Assembly: GCA_902729315.2 (NCBI GenBank)
Contig: LR746281.1
Location: 4,338,501-4,402,500 of the forward strand
Source: Spirodela intermedia
Lineage: Eukaryota; Streptophyta; Magnoliopsida; Alismatales; Araceae
Length of the DNA: 64,000 nucleotides
Reading direction: 5' to 3'
Below are positions 10,948 to 22,300 of the stretch, piece by piece. Each line of letters opens with the position of its first letter. Position 1 is the first letter of the stretch. The notes beneath the pieces are model-generated. The model was not told where the DNA came from. It worked only from the letters and a program-made list of their open reading frames with translations, and searched no databases. The position numbers and the translations under genes were made by a program.

Positions 10948-13135
10948 GTCGGTGGATATTGCAGAGCCTACAGACGAAAAATGAGAGGATTTATTGATAC
11001 TTGTGTGTGTGTGTGTGTCTCTCTCTCTCTCTCTTGCTTGCAAGCTGTAGATGATTAATCTAAAAGCCGCAGTTGCAGTTCACATATATGTACACTGCAG
11101 AGCGATGGTTTGAAGAAACATGCGGTAAAACAGATCCTACAATGCCTGATGAACGAACGAACGAACGAACGAAGCAAAGACGGGAAATTAGGCGACGTTA
11201 TGTGTGATAAACGAGCAAGAAGGATTGCGATTGCGATTGAAGAACATGGATGGAGAATGAAAACATCTACTCCATAATAACCCACCAAAGGGGGGCAGAA
11301 AAGGAGAAAAAGCCCTAAGCAAAGGAATGTGTGGATCACGAACTTTCTCTTTCTGGCTGGTCGTAGGCAACGGAAGGCCACCCACCAGAGTGCCATCACG
11401 AAGCCCGTGACAGACGGGCGAGATGCACACTGTTTCGGTTCTGATGAAGAAGAACACTCCTCATATAATAAGCCTCTACCACCACCTGCAGCTCCCCACC
11501 AGAGAGGGATTCAACCCATGGAAATCGATCGGCGAGAGTCCGATGCGCTCGATTCCTCCCACTGTCGCCCCTCACATGCAGCATAATCTCACATTCGCGG
11601 TCGACGCTCGAGAGAATGGAATCAATGGCGCCCCCGGGAGACGACAGCGCCAATAATTTAAGGCCGAGGGAATTCATGAGGTCACCGGAAGACACACCCT
11701 TGGCAGATCAGACAGGGCAAGCCCAAACTGAAGGAAGATTGTAGTGGCATCCACGACGGAGAGTGATCCGGTTTTCTTCTGAATCAACGAGAAATGGAGA
11801 CGATGAAAGAAGAGGAAGCAATAGAAACCCCAAAAGAATGCATCAGCAGCCGAGCAAAGTGAGCTGAGATCGAGAAATCCAGGCCCCCGATTCCATCCAG
11901 GAAGAAGGTTCTTCCTCAAACCAAATGAACGGGAGGGCTGGAATCGGGGGCCAGCTGAACGGGAGGGCTGGGGCGAGGGAGGATCAGATGGATGGAAACG
12001 CGGACAGATCCCGCCCTTTTGCCCGGGAAAGAGGAAGACGGATCGACCGAAAGATTGGGGGAGAAGGAAGGAGGAGACGGGGAGGCGGTAGGAGTGGGGA
12101 GCACTCACCAGCGCGGGAGGGGCGGGGCTTCGCGCTCTGGATTATCTTCCTCCTCCCGGTGGGTTGGGGGCGGTGAGGGGATCGCGGGAGCTCACGACGC
12201 AGACCCTGGCGAGCGACGCCCCCCGGCCTGGGGACGTGACGATACCCTAATGCTAACCGCTCCGCACGGCAAACAGACGGGGCGAAGAAGAGGCGGAAGA
12301 GCGGAGCCACCCCTTCTAATTTTCATTTCTCACACGCTATCTGTTTCAATAAAATATCACATATACCCCACGTCTTGTGGGCCGGAACAGACTCGCAGCC
12401 CGACTTCCTCCATAAAGCCCATAAATCCCTCCGCTTGCCGAAGCAGAGCGAGGTCGGCTAAAAGTAACATGGGTTCCTCGGCGGCGTCCGTCCGTCGAAA
12501 CGGACTTCCAGCGCCGCCCATCTTACCCGGCGGCGCCGCCGTGGCCTTCCTCGGATCCCGCCGGCGTCCTCCGGCACTGCTCCGCTAGCCTCTCTCTATA
12601 TCTATATATGTCTCTCTCTTTTGTTCATCGACGGCCCCGAGCGTGAAGCGAGATCACCGCGTTTCCCTTGCTCTGAAGGCCCGCGGTCAGAACCCTAATT
12701 GGGAAGCCAGGACGGAGGGAGGGGTAATCGCTGGAGCTGCGAGTGCGTCCTGTCCTGGGCATTTCCGACTTCTGCGGTAGTTCGCCGTCTGGTAACACTT
12801 CCTCCTGCTTCTCTCGTCCTGGGTTAGATTTTCGAGAGAAACTTCTCATCGCCGGGTTCGGCGGGGGGACTGTTCTATGGAGGGGCGGCGCTTCCCCTTG
12901 GTGGGTATTTAAAAGTTTCCCCAAAATTCTACAGTGTGGGGGTTTGATTTTTGTTATTATTTTCGTTGTTCGTTTTCTCAGTTTGTGGCTTGGGAAGGGG
13001 GGGTTGCCATTTTGATTGGTTTCCCGGTCAATCGAGGAAGCGCCATGTCTGGCGATCCATGAACCAGAGGAGAGACTAGTTTCGATCTACGAGGGGGACC
13101 GAATTCGGTGCTCTCTTCCAAACTGATCGACGTCC
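10948..13135. other. Shared upstream region of two divergent FRS genes
   Basis: This 2.2-kb stretch separates the start codons of the two head-to-head FRS genes and must hold both leaders and promoters. It contains a compound repeat of about (TG)8 followed by (TC)8 at 11002-11034, directly upstream of the leftward start codon, and an AACG tetranucleotide run at 11151-11174. No convincing third gene is visible. Frames at 11674-12108 and 11992-12588 are low-complexity and have no recognisable family. Confidence 0.5.
12593..12612 (+). promoter_or_regulatory. Candidate TATA region of the rightward FRS gene
   Basis: CTCTATATCTATATATG sits in a pyrimidine-rich stretch about 540 bases upstream of the ATG at 13136. 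A TATA box followed by a CT patch is a common plant core promoter. The leader would then be about 500 bases and may contain an intron. This is inference from composition only. Confidence 0.3.
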
Positions 13136-15433
13136 ATGGAGACCAGCGTCGCTGAGGAAGATTCGTTCCTGAGGGACAACAACGTGGACCTGAATGATAA
13201 CTCCGCCTGCCCCAGCATGACCCTGGACGTGACCTCCCTCGTGGTCGAAGCCGGCGGTCTCATAGCCAGCCAGCGGCTCCAGTTGGAGTGCCCGGACGTG
13301 GCCGAGCCGGCCGTGGGCATGGAGTTTGACACCGACGAGGCAGCCAAGGAGTTTTATGTGGCCTACGCAGCCCGCGTCGGCTTCGGCGTCCGGATGAACA
13401 AATCGCGACGCTCGAGGCGAGACGACACCGTGATCATGCGGCGGTTCGTTTGCACTAGGGAAGGTTTCCACTCGAAGAGAGTCATCTACGACGACGGCAA
13501 GAAGAAGAGGAAGAGGGGGACGACGAGGGAGGGCTGCATGGCCATGATCGAGGTGATCAAGAAGGAGCACGGCAAGTGGGTCGTCAGCAAGCTCGTCACC
13601 GAGCACACTCACGTGGTCATGTTCCCGAGCAAAGTCCGACCTCGCCCAGAGAAGCTGTCCGTGCAGAGCAGCGCGATGGCCGCTCTGGCGGGGGATGCCA
13701 GTGCGGTGTTCAACAACCTCAAGTACTTCAACAGAGGGATCAGAGTTAACCCCTTCGGCGAGGGCGGGGAAGCTCAGAGCATCTTGGAGTACCTGAAGAG
13801 GATGCAGGCCGAAAACCCGGCATTCTTCTACGCCATACAGGTCGACAACAACAACTGTATGACGAATGTCTTCTGGGCTGATGCAAAGGCCCGGCTGGCC
13901 TACAACTATTTCGGGGACTCCGTTACCTTCGACACAACCTACAAGAAGACCAAGTACATGATGCCCTTTGCCACATTCAGAGGCGTGAATCATCATCTAC
14001 AGTCGGTCACCTTTGGGTGCGCGCTGCTCATGGACGAGACGAAGGGCTCATATATCTGGCTGTTCGAGACATGGCTGGCGGCCATGGGCGGCCGACACCC
14101 CGTTTCACTGGTTACAGACAGAGACAAAGCCATGGAAGGGGCGATCACCAGGGTGTTCCCCAACGTCTACCATTACTTTTGCAAGTGGCACATCTTGAGT
14201 CGATGCAAGCAGAAGCTCTCCGATGTCTACTCGAAGCACGCCTCGTTGAAGTGGGACCTGAAGCACTGCGTGAACGAATCGGAAACGGTCGAAGAGTTTG
14301 AAGCTTGCTGGGAATCCATCCTCTCCAAGTACAATCTGTGGGAGAATGCGTGGTTGCAATCATTGCATGATATCCGCAATCAGTGGGTCACAGTTTTCCT
14401 CAAAAACTCTTTCTTCCCTGAGCTGTGTGGGGGGCAGAGGCTGGAGAGCTTGAACAAGTTTTTCAAGAGAAATTTCAATACGAAGACATCTCTGTTGTCG
14501 TTCGTCACGCGATTCGAGCAGACTACTGCGAATCAGTATGAGAAGGAGGCGCAGGCTGATTTTTCCGCGGCATACACAAGGCCATCTCTCAAGACACCGT
14601 CTCCCATGGAGAAGCAGGCGGCTGAGGTTTACACGGGTGCAGTCTTTGAGAAGTTTCAGGAGGAATTTGTCCAGTCATTGGGATACTTTGTTGAGAAGAT
14701 TGAGGACGACCCTATTTCCAAGTTCAGCGTCACAAAGGAGGAGGACTCGAGCAAGACGTACGTCGTCAGCCTCCATGAGCCCGAGAAGCAAGCGGCCTGC
14801 AGCTGTTCCAAGTTCGAGTCTTGCGGGATCCTGTGCAGGCATGTCTTGAGAGTCTTCTTCATAGTGGGCGTCCGCATCCTCCCGGAGAAGTACATATTAC
14901 AGCGATGGACAAAGAATGCCACAACTGGGGGTGACGACGCCCTGGAAGAGGTCGCGGCTGATACAGGACTTAGTTTCCAGGAGCACCTGGTTGCCTGGTA
15001 CAATGACCTCTGCCGCGATGCCATCAGGTATGGGATGGAAGGGGCCATCTCTGGGGAAATCTACAGGGTTGCCAAGGCCTCACTTCAGAAGGCCTTTGCG
15101 GACCTAATGGTGTCTAAGAGTGTGCCGAAGAAGGGACAGCACCCAAGCATGCAGAGGATCAGAATTCAGAAGATGCAATACAAGATGCCCCTTCTGAAGC
15201 TGCAACAGAGCAAGGTCCAGGCTAAAGGTGCCCGTCGCGAAGACACGGGTAGGAAGAAGAGGAATATGCCGGACGACAACATGTATGGAGCACTGGCTAA
15301 GTGTGCATTCATCTGTTTATTGGCTCAATGCCATCAGGGCCTGCTTTTTTTTTTTGAATGTTCATCTCAATATATTGGTGCTGCCTGCAGGGAAGGAAAC
15401 CGTTCGAGCATTAATGGTGATGCGGAATGTTGA
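13136..15433 (+). CDS. FAR1-RELATED SEQUENCE (FRS) protein, intact MULE core, optional 90-nt intron
   Basis: The ATG at 13136 opens 765 residues if unspliced. Domains: one FAR1 domain (about 58-165; GMEFDTDEAAKEFY, VCTREG, EHTH), MULE transposase-like region (about 205-365; WADAKARL, TFDTTY, VTDRDKAM, FCKWHI), SWIM zinc finger (about 552-575; CSCSKF, LCRH) and a basic C-terminus. All hallmark motifs of the family core are present, unlike the divergent neighbour. Near the 3' end, 15301-15390 looks like an intron: donor CTAA|GTGTGC, T-rich tract, acceptor CTGCAG|GGAAGG. It is 90 bases with no in-frame stop, so splicing gives 735 residues and retention 765, both ending NGDAEC. The family acts in the nucleus in light and stress transcription. 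It was probably paired with the 8317-10947 gene by duplication and inversion. Confidence 0.92.
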   Translation: METSVAEEDSFLRDNNVDLNDNSACPSMTLDVTSLVVEAGGLIASQRLQLECPDVAEPAVGMEFDTDEAAKEFYVAYAARVGFGVRMNKSRRSRRDDTVIMRRFVCTREGFHSKRVIYDDGKKKRKRGTTREGCMAMIEVIKKEHGKWVVSKLVTEHTHVVMFPSKVRPRPEKLSVQSSAMAALAGDASAVFNNLKYFNRGIRVNPFGEGGEAQSILEYLKRMQAENPAFFYAIQVDNNNCMTNVFWADAKARLAYNYFGDSVTFDTTYKKTKYMMPFATFRGVNHHLQSVTFGCALLMDETKGSYIWLFETWLAAMGGRHPVSLVTDRDKAMEGAITRVFPNVYHYFCKWHILSRCKQKLSDVYSKHASLKWDLKHCVNESETVEEFEACWESILSKYNLWENAWLQSLHDIRNQWVTVFLKNSFFPELCGGQRLESLNKFFKRNFNTKTSLLSFVTRFEQTTANQYEKEAQADFSAAYTRPSLKTPSPMEKQAAEVYTGAVFEKFQEEFVQSLGYFVEKIEDDPISKFSVTKEEDSSKTYVVSLHEPEKQAACSCSKFESCGILCRHVLRVFFIVGVRILPEKYILQRWTKNATTGGDDALEEVAADTGLSFQEHLVAWYNDLCRDAIRYGMEGAISGEIYRVAKASLQKAFADLMVSKSVPKKGQHPSMQRIRIQKMQYKMPLLKLQQSKVQAKGARREDTGRKKRNMPDDNMYGALAKCAFICLLAQCHQGLLFFFECSSQYIGAACREGNRSSINGDAEC

Positions 15434-16383
15434 AGATGCCTTTTTCTCGACAAGGCGACCATGTGGATTCTGGTGGCCTGCTTTACTCCGTCGCAGTATT
15501 TCTTACAGGTATGTTTGTACTGGATTTTACACTTATTCTTGACTCCCTCCCTGTCTCTTCCTATTGGGTATGCTGTGATTGAAATCCGTCGACAGACGTC
15601 GGCCGAAGATGACCCCTGTTTTTCTCGTATTGCAGCCTTCGAGCATGTCATCTGCCAGGTGCTGTGAGGGAGTAGTTGAGCATCTGTTCGCAAATTGTCT
15701 GGAAAACCGGCGGCCTATGCACACACACACACTTTGGAGTATCTCCCCGCATCTCTATGGCGCCGAAGCCGTGGGCGGGGCCTTTTATTCATGGGGACAA
15801 AACAAGCCGTGGAGGAGCGGCGTCGTCGCCGCTTCTGGCGATTGGATCTGGCTCTGAGAGAACGTCCCGAGGTGTGATTGACACGAACAGGCGAGGAGGG
15901 TTATTCTCTTGTGTAATATTTACTACTTTCCAGTGATGTGATCCTTATCGTCAGATGAAGGGGAACACAGATCAGGGTCTTCCCCCGTATGGCTGGGCTG
16001 GCATCTCCTACGAAGAAGAACGGATAGAGCCAGTGTGTAGGAGGCCTCCCAAATCGTTCATCCCTCCCTGTTTGATGGGGGCGTCAATTAAGTTGGTGTG
16101 TGGGAATTGCGTGGGCAGGTAGTCGGGTTTAAGAATTCGGCAAGTAAGACCAACAAGCTGGAAAAGAAGAAGAGACTGGTAGATTTCCCACAGGAATAGT
16201 CTAATGAAGGGGGGGTATCCTCGCGAGATGAATGCTGGCAGTGGGACCTCCAACCTCAACTCAAAATTCGGGGTGTAGTTCCTCCGGTGAGTGCCCAACA
16301 CAACACAACACAACCCAACCTAACCCAACCCACCGGGAGTTGGTAGATTCGTCAGAAAGAGCATGCCGCCATCTGGGTGGGTT
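15434..16383. other. Convergent intergenic region between FRS and XEG113 genes
   Basis: Both flanking genes point into this 950-base stretch, so it holds two 3' untranslated regions. Several acceptor-like sites (TTACAG at about 15505, TTGCAG at about 15634) suggest that the FRS transcript may have introns in its 3' untranslated region. Bases 16297-16332 form a C/A-rich array of CACAA and CCCAA words on the plus strand. No coding signal is seen. Confidence 0.4.
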
Positions 16384-19300
16384 TCATGGTGGGTGGTCCT
16401 CCTCGGTTCTGGGCGGCTCTGGCTTCCAGCCGGGCTTCTCGTCCCAGTACATGTCGTAGAATATGTGGCCAACTTTCAGATTCTCCCGACAGCACCAGAT
16501 TCCAACGTACCTCTTCACGCGCTTTCTGAATCTCCGCTCCCGCACCTAATGGTTGGTTTTCCAGAGGAGCACCAAACGAGAGACTTAGCCGACGGTGGGG
16601 GGAGGATCCCTCGCGTGGATTGCGCGACCATGTATTGGGGGGAGAGATCTTGCCTCGGAGGAAAAACCTCGAAATGCGTCTTGCATGGAGGAGAATTCGA
16701 TGACTTTCACGCCGCTGTGGGGAGACAACAGCTGCACCAGCTGAAATGAAACCAGCCACAGGTTTAGGAAGCCTCTGAGCAAGACCAAGAGCACGAGGAA
16801 TCTTGAAATCACTATAATTTATCGAGCTATATGAACGCAGGTCCACGGTCTATGTGAAACTCTAAGTTAATCATATCGTGGCATCATCATCATCATCATC
16901 ATCATCATCTTTCAGCTGCCTCCCTGGTTCAGCTGAAGTGCCGTTCTCAAGATAAAATAACTGCAGTAAAACGTGCAATTCAACAGACGATAGCAGTTGA
17001 TGTGAATCACTGTGAGCTTTCTTGGATGGCAAAGCCTGGATCGTTTTCGGGCGAAAACAGAGAAACAGCAATTTAACGGCTAGAGGGAGGGATTGAGACA
17101 AGAATTAATACCATTTCTTCACTGCTGTTCTTGGGCAAACTGACCACCCCAGGTTTGCATTGGTTCCCTGCACTGCAGTTCCTAGATCCCTCTTCTTCAC
17201 GAAGTTTAACCTCCAACCATGAGGATTTTACCTGTAATAGTCACTGTTAGTATGCTCTGAATTGGAGGAGACTTCCCTTCTCGCTTCGAGGAGGAAGAAG
17301 GAGAGGGGGGGTCAGGGTACCTACCCCCTCGGGCAACATTGGATTGTCAAAGAAGGAATACTCCCTAAAATCAATGCCTGGGCCAAAATCTTCTTCTGAT
17401 GAATTCTCCAGCATGGTATTCACCTGGGTAACAAATATAGCTTCATAAGGAGAACTGGTGGGCAATGAAACTCCAAATCAGCCTAATTCCGAGAAATCCA
17501 TAAATTCAAAAATAGTTCGAAAGTGAGAGGTGACGAGTGAAGAAGGGCTAAAACGCATCCGTTCAACTTTTCAGTTGCATGGGAAAAACAGTCAGCTACG
17601 ATTAAGTCAAAGGTCGGATTTGGCTTAACGTAGATCATCCCGTTAACCTGTGGATCCAATCATCGTAAGGTGCGTAAAAATCCCGCTCTACTATGCGGGA
17701 CCTAATTTACGTCCGCGAAGGCATCTATTTATCATTTTAAGGGAAGCTTTGTTAACACACTAAACCTCTTTTAAAATGCCATCGCCCTCTATAATACATA
17801 CCCCCGCCCTCTTCTGTAAAGAACGTCTGGGGCTAGTTCGCAATGATTGGGTCTTTCTAGCATCCGAGGATTCTTCCTCGGCACTCCAACAGCTGAATGC
17901 TGCAGAAGATTTACTGAGCTGGAAGAAAGCTTCGTGTCATGTACTTTTGACAGTAGTTGTGCTAAAACCAGTAGAGAGGATCTCATTCACAGTAGGAAGT
18001 TCGAAACAAGGGAAAACTATTGAGTAGTAATCTTAATCTGACTTCTCTTTTAGTAGCAGACCTGTTGCGTTTTCTCCTTCCGATCAGAAAGAAAGAAAGA
18101 CGGCCAACCCTGTCAACTAGTCTGAATAGAAGAACCGCGTTCCCAACCATAGAACAGTAAGAGGCAATTAAAAATAATACTCCGACAGTAAGTGGACATG
18201 GTTTTGATAGATTATAATTTAGAATTTTGATAGAATTCTGAGCATGGTTTCCACAAGTGATCACCAGCGTGGTTGCCCCTTCAGTGTCGAAACTATAATA
18301 ATAATGCATATAGATTAAGTCCCCCATTAAAAAATTATGCACACTCAACAATGGCCAAACAATGGAGGAGCTTTCCATCTACTCGACAAGACATCATTCT
18401 CCTCCCACGTACGAAGGGAAAATTACTGGATGGACGGTTCAGAGATGGAAATACCTCAAACACGTGATCCAAAGGGCAGAGGAAGGGCTGCCGGGTCAAA
18501 GTCCCCGGCAGAACTCCAGGATGTCCAAACCATATTCTATCCAGTCTGCACCACAGTGGAGGCATCACCTGCAGATGATTACAAGCAAGCGTCATGATAT
18601 GTACACAAGGCACATCCCCCTGATAACAGATGGCGTCATTATGGTTAACCGGGTGAAGAAGAGAAACTTATTGCATCATCTTTCTGCTGTGACTTTCACA
18701 CGAAACGTCAGAAATCATTCGCCAACTCCTCCCATAGCATGCACAATCGTAGCAGGTGCACTCTCCTCAGGGGCATCAAAGCATTTGCAACTTACAAAAT
18801 GAGTAATACTACCTCACAAATCCTTGCACTAGCCCTGGCCCTAACCCAACAAACTACGCTTCTAATGAATCAATGCACACATTGGAACCAAGATTCACGG
18901 AGATGTTGTGACATCAAAACATAAAAAAACTATTCATACAAGTTCATTCAAATTTGTATGCCACAGAATCACACGCGCACAGTTTTTTTTTTTTCTCTGC
19001 ATCCTTGCATGAGTCACTCACGCAACAAAGACATTAAAAAATGGGATACCAATTGATATTGTAGAAAATTGTTGTTGATAAGATAACCATATTTAGCACC
19101 ACAGTATCCCCAATCCAAGATCAGGACTCACCAGTGTCCGCTTCAGCAGTGACGCAATAGCAAGTGCAGTCCTTATTTGCTTCATCTGAAAATTTTAAAA
19201 GGAATGCATTGTTCTCATATCCATTATCAGAGACGATCACGAAACATCAAAACTTCATGATATTGAAGCACGTCTCTAGTATGAAACACTGAGGTCAGAA

Positions 19301-22300
19301 TCGTGCAAACCTGGTAATTAACTAAAGAGAAATGAGACTGAATCGTGTGTGGTCCATCCAGTAGCAGGCTCTTCGGTATGCGTGGTTTAAATGACAAGAA
19401 GCCTCCTGAGACACATGCTTAAGCAAAATCAGCAATCCAACTTCGATAATATACTGTAAAAGCTTCGCACCCAATCAAGGAAAGAGTGATCTAGCAGAAG
19501 TACAAAGAATTCAGCAGCTGTTTTCTCATGGGCTAAGGAAGTCCGACTTTCGCGTAGGTGACCAACTAGAAACTGGATATCATGAAAAATCCTCTGTAAC
19601 ACCGTGTCTAGAGAGATAGCAGCAGTTAAAATTTAAACAAATCGTAAGATGTTTTTGGTACAGAATATGAATATTCTAGTGATCATAGGAAAGTCTAAGA
19701 GAAGAGTAGTTAAGACGATTTAATGGATCCACAAGCGAAAAAATGAAAACAACAGAAGATATTCTTCACTATCACAAAGATTCTTGAATCTTATAACTTT
19801 CGAGGGTATCTGTAAATCTGATCTGCATGTTTCAGAGATGAAGTATTTCTTTTTCCTTTAATGGATCCAGTGGAGCTAAAGAACGGTCGTGCAAGCATAT
19901 TGTCTTTGTTGAGTAGGCTTGAGGAATATGGTAATTTACGTCAAAACACAATATGGCACAGACCAAGATACTAGTGAGCTGGTAGAGCTGAAGCAAGAGT
20001 TCACTTTCAGAAAGCAAAAAATAGAACAATCAAGCCCAATATGAATCATAACAAAGTACCACTAGTGGAAGGCAGGAATGTAAATGGGCAGAAATTGATG
20101 TCAATAAATGATCTAACTAATAACCCGAATGCTATTTTCATTATAGTTGAATGCTATGTCTGAATCCAAAAACTAAAGTTTAATATTGACACAGCATAGA
20201 TTCCTCTTTCGCAATTCACATCAGTATATGGAGCTACCGAAACATGGCCATGGAAAATAAGAAAAAATAATAGTGACCAACCCATGTTCTTTGGAAAACA
20301 TAGATGACAGCAGTGATCTTATCTAAGCAGAGGAAGGCTGCTTTCATAAGCAGGCACAGCATTCCATTTACTCCGCCTCAAGCTTCCAGCTCCAATTATT
20401 TTATTTTTGGGTTGGTCTGGGAAGAGACTGACTTCTAATGACAACTACGTGGTAAAACATGTCGACACAGAAATCCGTGACAGAATATACGCTGCAAGCC
20501 TCGAAGAGTAGCGTTTGAACATCACTGGTTACAGAAAACGTCACCTGGAGTATCATAGTATTCTGGCGGATCATAGAAGAGCATGGCTTCACGTAATCGG
20601 TGGCGCTTCCCTCCTGTCCCACCAAACTGAAACGTGGTATGGACTGCATAGGGTTGCAGTCGGAGCTGCTGATATTGTGCCTGTTCATGGAGTCAACGTG
20701 CATGGCATAGAACCATTTCAAATGTGTTCGAATAAGTGGATCTCTTAAGATAGAAAATGACAAATACAATGCACCAGATAACTTTGTCATTCCCACAATG
20801 AACAGCCATATAATCCCTAGGTGATGCATTTAGATTTTATTATTCCGGATGGTGAAGAGAAACATTCTATCTGAACGCGGATTCCTAGGAAGGGGAAAAC
20901 TAAGATGCTACCTGAACGAAATATGTGTGTCCACTGCAAAATATGCTCGCTGGGAGGACCCCCAGTTTGAGCTTGCCATCAAATGTGTAAACAAGGTCCT
21001 TTTTCCCTTTGACACCAGGACCATAGACTTTACGAACGAGTTCATTAAAGCCGTTCTGGTCCCATATTTTATCATTAGCAAGGAGGAGATCCTTCCACTC
21101 CTTGGCCAGCTTCATTGCAGAATCAGTGGGACGCCAATGGAAGATTCCAATGTTGAAAGCACCATTAACTGTCAAGATACAGAGGATTACGGTCAGCAAA
21201 AAAGGCAGAAATAAGAGCAGAAGGCAAAGAATCGGTCCAGTCATTCACCATGCGTCCAATCATCCAAACTGTCATCAGTGACGCTTGGTACTAGTTCATC
21301 TGATGAAGTAAGGATATCTGCTTCGGGGAAACGAGCAAGATATGGGAGCGGATTCTGCTCAAATTTTGAAAGAAAAAAAAAAAAGAGAAAAGGAATCAAA
21401 GTTTGAGTAGGAAGAGAGGAAAAAGACTCGATAGAGGGTCAATCATTGACACAAATATAATGATTTAAATACAGTAACAAGAGAGAATGTCGAGACTTGA
21501 TGAACTTCCCAAAATAAAAAACTAAATGTGGACGCTGCTGCCGCCAGTAGAGCACAATCCCAACCCGCAATGTGGAATAATTACTTGGAAAAAGCTATTT
21601 TACCATGAGACAGAAAAGCTAATAAATTGCAGCAACAATTGGTTTGAGGCTCAGAGGCTTAGGCTTCCAGATGAGGAGATTCTATTGACCAACACGCAGA
21701 TGGTTTTCTCCATTTTGGCTCCTTAGTGCATAGATGATGCAATGGCAGTCATTGACCCGCTCACGGGAAATCAATCAATATTGAAACTTCAAGAGTTTAA
21801 TCAGTTTTGTTTGGAAAAAATAAATGAAGAGGTTCATTGAGCTCTGACCCACTTATTAACTCAAATCTCATGCGTATAAGAACATGTCAGATTTAAAAAA
21901 GAGTTTCTGTATATTACCTATTACAGAATATGAGACCAGAGGGAAAAGTTGCAATGTTAAATCCAGGATTTAAGCATTCGATCACATTAGAATTCCATCC
22001 TTTTGGGTAAAAGACAATCTATTTCAAGAGGGGTTCTAACATTTACTAGAGGTAAATGGTGCTAAATTGCACTGACTAAATGAAGCAGTTATGTTGGACT
22101 ATACCTTCAACCAAACCATGTCAGTGTCGCAGACCAGCAGTTCATACCCAAAGGGCAAGAGAGAGTTTATCAGAAACACTTTCTCTCTTCCCATCTTATG
22201 GAATTCAGGGGAACCCCAGCCAACATCAATCGTCTTCATGTGACTGCCCATATCATAAACAGGGATTCCTGTCCAATAAAGTGCTTCCAAGAGCTTGATG

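Noticed and set aside
10138-11058. 306-codon plus-strand reading frame
   Set aside because: Antisense to the FAR1 domains of the leftward FRS gene and ends in the microsatellite.
11923-12588. Possible third gene between the FRS genes
   Set aside because: Overlapping GC-rich frames on both strands with Gly/Arg/Pro-rich products and no motif; probably promoter and leader DNA.
13076-13996. 306-codon minus-strand reading frame
   Set aside because: Antisense to the second FRS gene, which has clear FAR1 and MULE motifs on the plus strand.
16352-16846. 164-codon minus-strand frame over the end of XEG113
   Set aside because: It reads the last two XEG113 exons in the wrong frame through the GC-AG intron. 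The spliced frame gives the conserved C-terminus.
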